The notes beneath the pieces are model-generated. The model made no database searches and was not told the origin of the DNA. It worked only from the letters and a program-made list of their open reading frames with translations. From Candidatus Freyarchaeota archaeon (GTDB taxonomy: Archaea > Asgardarchaeota > Jordiarchaeia > Jordiarchaeales > Jordiarchaeaceae): DNA of 64,000 nucleotides. The position numbers were made by a program, and so were the translations under genes. The stretch is taken from positions 124,001-188,000 of the forward strand of contig JAUQZE010000027.1 of the NCBI GenBank assembly GCA_030587365.1, read 5' to 3'. Below, one piece after another: positions 60,709 to 64,000 of this stretch; within the stretch, counting starts at the first letter, position 1; every line of letters starts with the position of its first letter.

Positions 60709-62190
60709 ATGTCGGAAAAGGATGAAGAATCAGAAAATTTGGAAGAATCTTCAGAAAAAGAAATTAAAAAACTAGAAAAGCTTGAGAAAAAGGAAGAAGA
60801 GGCAGAAGAACCAGTCGAAGAGCCTGAAGAAGAATTCAAGGAAAAGTTGGAAACGCCAGCCGAAGAAGTTGAAGAAACCGCTGAAGTGAAAGAGAAAGTA
60901 GCAAAAGAACTGGGACCCGAATTAAAGCTTAAGATCGCCACTCAGGAAGGATTGAGCGGCTACGCTCTCATCAATGAAGGTGAGGCACAAAAACTAAACG
61001 CTATGGAAGGCTCTGTTGTAGAATTCGAAGACCCCCTGTCAGGAACCTGGGGCGTCGCTCTGGCGCGCCCAGACATAGACACGCCAGTTGGAGAAATCGT
61101 GATGGAGCCTTCTCTCTGCGAAGCCGTTGGATTAGACGAGGACTTCGAGGTAACCGTTAGAAAGTTTACCGGAAAACCACAAAAAATTATTAAAATCGTG
61201 TTTGGGGTCGAGGCACTCTCCGGTTCCTCAGAGGACGCTATTCAGGGCGTCGTTGCGGCAAAGGAAAAATTCCAAGAATTTATGGATCACAGGGTGGTCT
61301 TCAAGGACTGGGTGTTAAAGTGGGCTCAAAAAGAGATAAACATTCATATATCTTCAACCGAACCCAGCTTATCCGGAAAACAGATTGGAGTGATTAACTT
61401 TTCAGAGCTTAAGGACTATGAGGTAAAGCCGTGGAGGGCGGCGGTTCCGTTTAACGCTATACTCCTAATCGATGTTTCAAAAAGCATGCTAACACAAGAC
61501 ATGACGGTTAAAAACATCACCCCCGCTGTAGAGGCTATAAAGACACTGGGCGCCGAAGTACCCGAACTCAAGGAGTTCTTGGAACAGTTCAAAGAGGGAG
61601 AAAAAGTAAAGCGAGTTAGCGGAGCAGTGTTTGCAGCTTTACTCTACCTAGTAGAAAAGGTTGGGAGAGGATACGGTGAAAAGATTGCTGTAATCACGTA
61701 TAGCGAAACAGCAGATCCACTGACATTTCTCATGACCGGTGGCAAGAAACTCCCATACTTCCATCCTGGAAAAAGCAAAATGTCTGGAGTTTCACAGTTG
61801 GGGCGCCTTATTATAGACCGATTGAACAAGGTTTCCAGCAGCCATACAAACATGTCCGAAGCTCTAGTTGAGGCATATAACATGATTACAGTATGGGAAA
61901 AAGAAGCAGCAGAAGAAAAAAAGCCTTCCATGGTAGTGCTTCTAAGTGACGGATTTCCCGACCTCTGGGAAAGTGGACCGCCAGTCGAGATAGCCCACAA
62001 GTACTACACGGATAGAAAAGATGTTGTCATTTTTACCGTGGGAATTGGAAGTGAAGTTCAGGAGCGAATAATGGAAGCCATCGCGAATGCGGGTAAAGGT
62101 ATATTCTTTAAAGCTGAAGACTTGGGACAGTTGTTGCAATGGTATCAAAAGCTGGCTCGAGACTTGGTCATTAGATTAGAAGTAGCATAA
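60709..62190 (+). CDS. CDC48-N-like barrel plus VWA-domain protein
   Basis: A 493-residue protein. Residues 1-65 are a low-complexity acidic coil (EEPVEEPEEEFKEK). Residues about 72-150 match the CDC48/VAT N-terminal double-psi barrel: GYALINEGEAQKLNAMEGSVVEF and TPVGEIVMEPSLCEAVGLDEDFEVTVRK. A linker domain follows, and a VWA domain begins near 249 with an intact MIDAS: DVSKS (Asp255), SSHTNMSEA (Thr380) and LSDGFPD (Asp414). VWA proteins usually bind partners through a metal, and many act with AAA ATPases; none is adjacent. The ATG follows AAGGGAGGAAAGCC, a strong site. It is the third gene of the split locus, and its domains match the second half of the fused protein at 44 kb. Confidence 0.78.
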   Translation: MSEKDEESENLEESSEKEIKKLEKLEKKEEEAEEPVEEPEEEFKEKLETPAEEVEETAEVKEKVAKELGPELKLKIATQEGLSGYALINEGEAQKLNAMEGSVVEFEDPLSGTWGVALARPDIDTPVGEIVMEPSLCEAVGLDEDFEVTVRKFTGKPQKIIKIVFGVEALSGSSEDAIQGVVAAKEKFQEFMDHRVVFKDWVLKWAQKEINIHISSTEPSLSGKQIGVINFSELKDYEVKPWRAAVPFNAILLIDVSKSMLTQDMTVKNITPAVEAIKTLGAEVPELKEFLEQFKEGEKVKRVSGAVFAALLYLVEKVGRGYGEKIAVITYSETADPLTFLMTGGKKLPYFHPGKSKMSGVSQLGRLIIDRLNKVSSSHTNMSEALVEAYNMITVWEKEAAEEKKPSMVVLLSDGFPDLWESGPPVEIAHKYYTDRKDVVIFTVGIGSEVQERIMEAIANAGKGIFFKAEDLGQLLQWYQKLARDLVIRLEVA

Positions 62191-62262
62191 TCCTTTATTT
62201 TTTTCAATTTCAAACCAGAAAAATAGTATAAATAAAGAATGGAAAAACTTCTAGGAGTGGGA

Positions 62263-63984
62263 TTAGGCTTCCGGAACTATTGTTACCTCAGTATATGAGT
62301 TCAGTACCAATTTCTCCGGTATTTCCTTAGGTTCGTGCGGTTTCTCTAAATCGAAAATCACTGTCCCAAGGGCATATGTTTTCAACTCACTTGGCCGTTG
62401 AATCTCCCATATTAGAGGTTGCTCCAAGGGTCTTACTGGTTTTCCTTTAGGCAGAGTTAAGGTCTTTTTTTCCTGTACAAGTATTTTTTTCGTATTTTTT
62501 TCAAAAATTCCGAAAACTATTCTAGCGTTTATATCGTAATCAACGAAGCTTTGAACTATGGGAGTGATACTAAATTTCATTGTTTCTCCATGAAACATTA
62601 CATACTCAGCCAAGGGGGGTTTACTGCTATAACCCACTCTGAATCTCGGCTTATCTGAAGTTATTTTTACTCTTTTCTTGTTTACCCAACCTGCTACACC
62701 ATTCAAACTTAGTTCAAGATTTATGGCGCATTCCTTATCCGTAACATAGGTGGGTATTTTGACATCTACTTGTGCTAATAGTGTTTCCTTGGGGTTAAGA
62801 TGTATTGGTATATCCTCTCTGAAAATCTGCTCTCCTTCTATTTCTCCCTCGCAATTCAAGTCGAAAGCGGTTTTGTCATCGATTCTATTTGCTATTTGAA
62901 CCATAAGATTATACGCTGAACCTGGGTTGAAATGATCGGGCAAATTCTGGAAAGTTACTTCTACTGCTCTTCCAAGATTGATTACGGGGACTTCTTGAGT
63001 GGATTCTAAGATTGGTTTTCCGCTTTTGATAAGCGTAGCCTTCAAGCATAAGTGCTCAGTACCTTGGGGAACGATCAAAGATTTTATTTCAATGAGAGTT
63101 TCTGATTTAAAATCATCTATGCTTTTGGTAGTGATGGTCTGAGGCTGATCATTTATGAGGGCTTCAACCTTGAGAACGAGAGGTTTTTCACTTTCGCTGA
63201 TTTTTCCTATTTTCAGTTTTCCACTGATCGGCATGTTTACAAAAACTCTCTCGGGAACATCCATCCATTCTATTTCTATTGGAGGGCCTTTAACTAGTTT
63301 AAACTTGTGGGGGAACTCCTCGCATTCAACAAGGTTTCCTCCCTGATGGAGTTCTATGGCGATCTTCATTACATCGCTGCGAAGATTTTTCAGTGCATCC
63401 TCTGTTGTTTTCCACTTGGTTGTTATAACTGAAATTTTTTTAGGATCTATGGTCTCTTCTTTGAGTACCATGTCAAAATCTTGTCTGCTTGTCGATTTTA
63501 ATTTAACAATTACACCAAGTGGATCCGTTGAGGGTATTCTCGTCGCGTCCACGGAAAAGCTGATTTCTAACGGTTCGCCGATGTGATAGGTTTTGTTTGG
63601 TTCTTTTTTCACTTCAAGCGCAACCTCTGGTGTCTGGAAGAAAACTCTAAACGCGGCAGACTTGTTTTCGGAAATAATCTTTCCCTTCTTATCCATGACT
63701 TGCGCCACAATGGAACACTGAGGACTAAGCAAAGATGATTTAGCCATCCGAGGATGCAGAACCAAGGGTGGAATTTCATTCCAGCTACCTTCCTGCTGCG
63801 CCTCCAGCGCGTCCTTAGCCCACTGAAGTTTAGCCATTTCCTCAGACATCGCGACGAAGAGTTCTTGTTCTTTTGCACGCAAATGTTGTAACTTTACACC
63901 CCAAGGTTGTCCCTGGCTTGAGATTGAATATAGCTCTTCATTCCGATCGGAATCAACGATTGATACTTTTAAGGTTAAATTCAT
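62263..63984 (-). CDS. Multi beta-sandwich hypothetical protein
   Basis: A 573-residue soluble protein with no signal peptide. It consists of repeated Ig-like beta-strand patterns, with stretches such as EPLEISFSVDATRI, GPPIEIEWMDVPERVFVNMPISGKLKI, RAVEVTFQNLPDHFNPGSAYNLMVQI and DKPRFRVGYSSK marking at least four domains. The first 110 residues include a helical segment (EQELFVAMSEEMAKLQWAKDAL). Such arrays may act in adhesion or as a scaffold inside the cell. It is convergent with the barrel-VWA gene, 72 bases between ends, but on the opposite strand, so a functional link is only positional. Family not recognised. The start is ATG 63984. Confidence 0.65.
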   Translation of the reverse strand: MNLTLKVSIVDSDRNEELYSISSQGQPWGVKLQHLRAKEQELFVAMSEEMAKLQWAKDALEAQQEGSWNEIPPLVLHPRMAKSSLLSPQCSIVAQVMDKKGKIISENKSAAFRVFFQTPEVALEVKKEPNKTYHIGEPLEISFSVDATRIPSTDPLGVIVKLKSTSRQDFDMVLKEETIDPKKISVITTKWKTTEDALKNLRSDVMKIAIELHQGGNLVECEEFPHKFKLVKGPPIEIEWMDVPERVFVNMPISGKLKIGKISESEKPLVLKVEALINDQPQTITTKSIDDFKSETLIEIKSLIVPQGTEHLCLKATLIKSGKPILESTQEVPVINLGRAVEVTFQNLPDHFNPGSAYNLMVQIANRIDDKTAFDLNCEGEIEGEQIFREDIPIHLNPKETLLAQVDVKIPTYVTDKECAINLELSLNGVAGWVNKKRVKITSDKPRFRVGYSSKPPLAEYVMFHGETMKFSITPIVQSFVDYDINARIVFGIFEKNTKKILVQEKKTLTLPKGKPVRPLEQPLIWEIQRPSELKTYALGTVIFDLEKPHEPKEIPEKLVLNSYTEVTIVPEA

Positions 63985-64000
63985 ATCTAAAGGTGTAGCG

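Noticed and set aside
1..64000. CRISPR array, prophage or rRNA operon
   Set aside because: I looked for spaced direct repeats, phage structural genes and rRNA-like G+C-rich conserved blocks and saw none.

Overview
The window is archaeal. It encodes RadA, archaeal FtsZ, archaeosine tRNA-guanine transglycosylase (TgtA), NadM-type NMN adenylyltransferase, RtcA, DUF447, DUF1152, DUF354, S-adenosylmethionine hydrolase and a 20S proteasome beta subunit. The sequence is A+T-rich. Many genes start at TTG or GTG behind strong GGAGG/GGTGAT Shine-Dalgarno (SD) sites. Several genes point to an Asgard-type lineage or a close relative: a gelsolin-like domain protein, longin and roadblock-like proteins, a possible ribophorin I-like membrane protein beside an ALG7/AglH-type transferase, an AN1-finger membrane protease and a Trm112 with a eukaryote-like insertion. 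I cannot name the class from sequence alone.

Layout. 0-10 kb: an AIR-synthase/HypE-like protein, RadA, DUF447, a phosphoesterase, nucleotide-sugar dehydrogenase, and tgtA overlapping a small GGDEF/GTP-cyclohydrolase-III-like gene. 10-15 kb: a cdrS-like/ftsZ operon, a solitary TnpB, a MiaB-type methylthiotransferase and a MoaD-like protein. 15-24 kb: HypB and envelope/glycan genes (DUF354, AglH-like transferase, ribophorin-like protein, sugar nucleotidyltransferase), a tRNA-Gln with a T-arm intron, and a broken ferredoxin. 24-38 kb: housekeeping genes (MutS-family ATPase, SAM hydrolase, NadM, Ogt, RtcA, Hsp20, Nog1-like GTPase, proteasome beta, radical SAM, methyltransferase). 38-44 kb: roadblock/longin-type proteins, a CBS protein, Zn-ribbon protein, membrane proteins and stomatin. 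44-64 kb: two related loci built from the same three modules, separated by metabolic genes (aminotransferase, acyl-CoA synthetase, asparagine-synthetase-like, phosphodiesterase, GT2, PHP).

The strongest candidate for a new system is this repeated three-module architecture: a metal-dependent amidohydrolase-like barrel with its own C-terminal beta-rich module, a CDC48-N-like double-psi beta barrel, and a von Willebrand factor A (VWA) domain. At 58.6-62.2 kb the modules are split over two genes behind a coiled-coil gene, with intact metal-binding motifs. At 44.3-47.0 kb all modules are fused in one 893-residue protein whose amidohydrolase and VWA metal sites are both degenerate, which suggests a paired active and pseudo-enzyme form. 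The fused gene sits beside a stomatin gene and an AN1-finger site-2 protease; the split locus sits beside a gelsolin-domain protein and a multi-beta-sandwich protein.

Two genes, the cdrS-like regulator and rtcA, have no ATG/GTG/TTG in frame between the upstream stop and the conserved N-terminus. Both have a strong SD site placed before ATT or ATC, so unusual start codons deserve a check.
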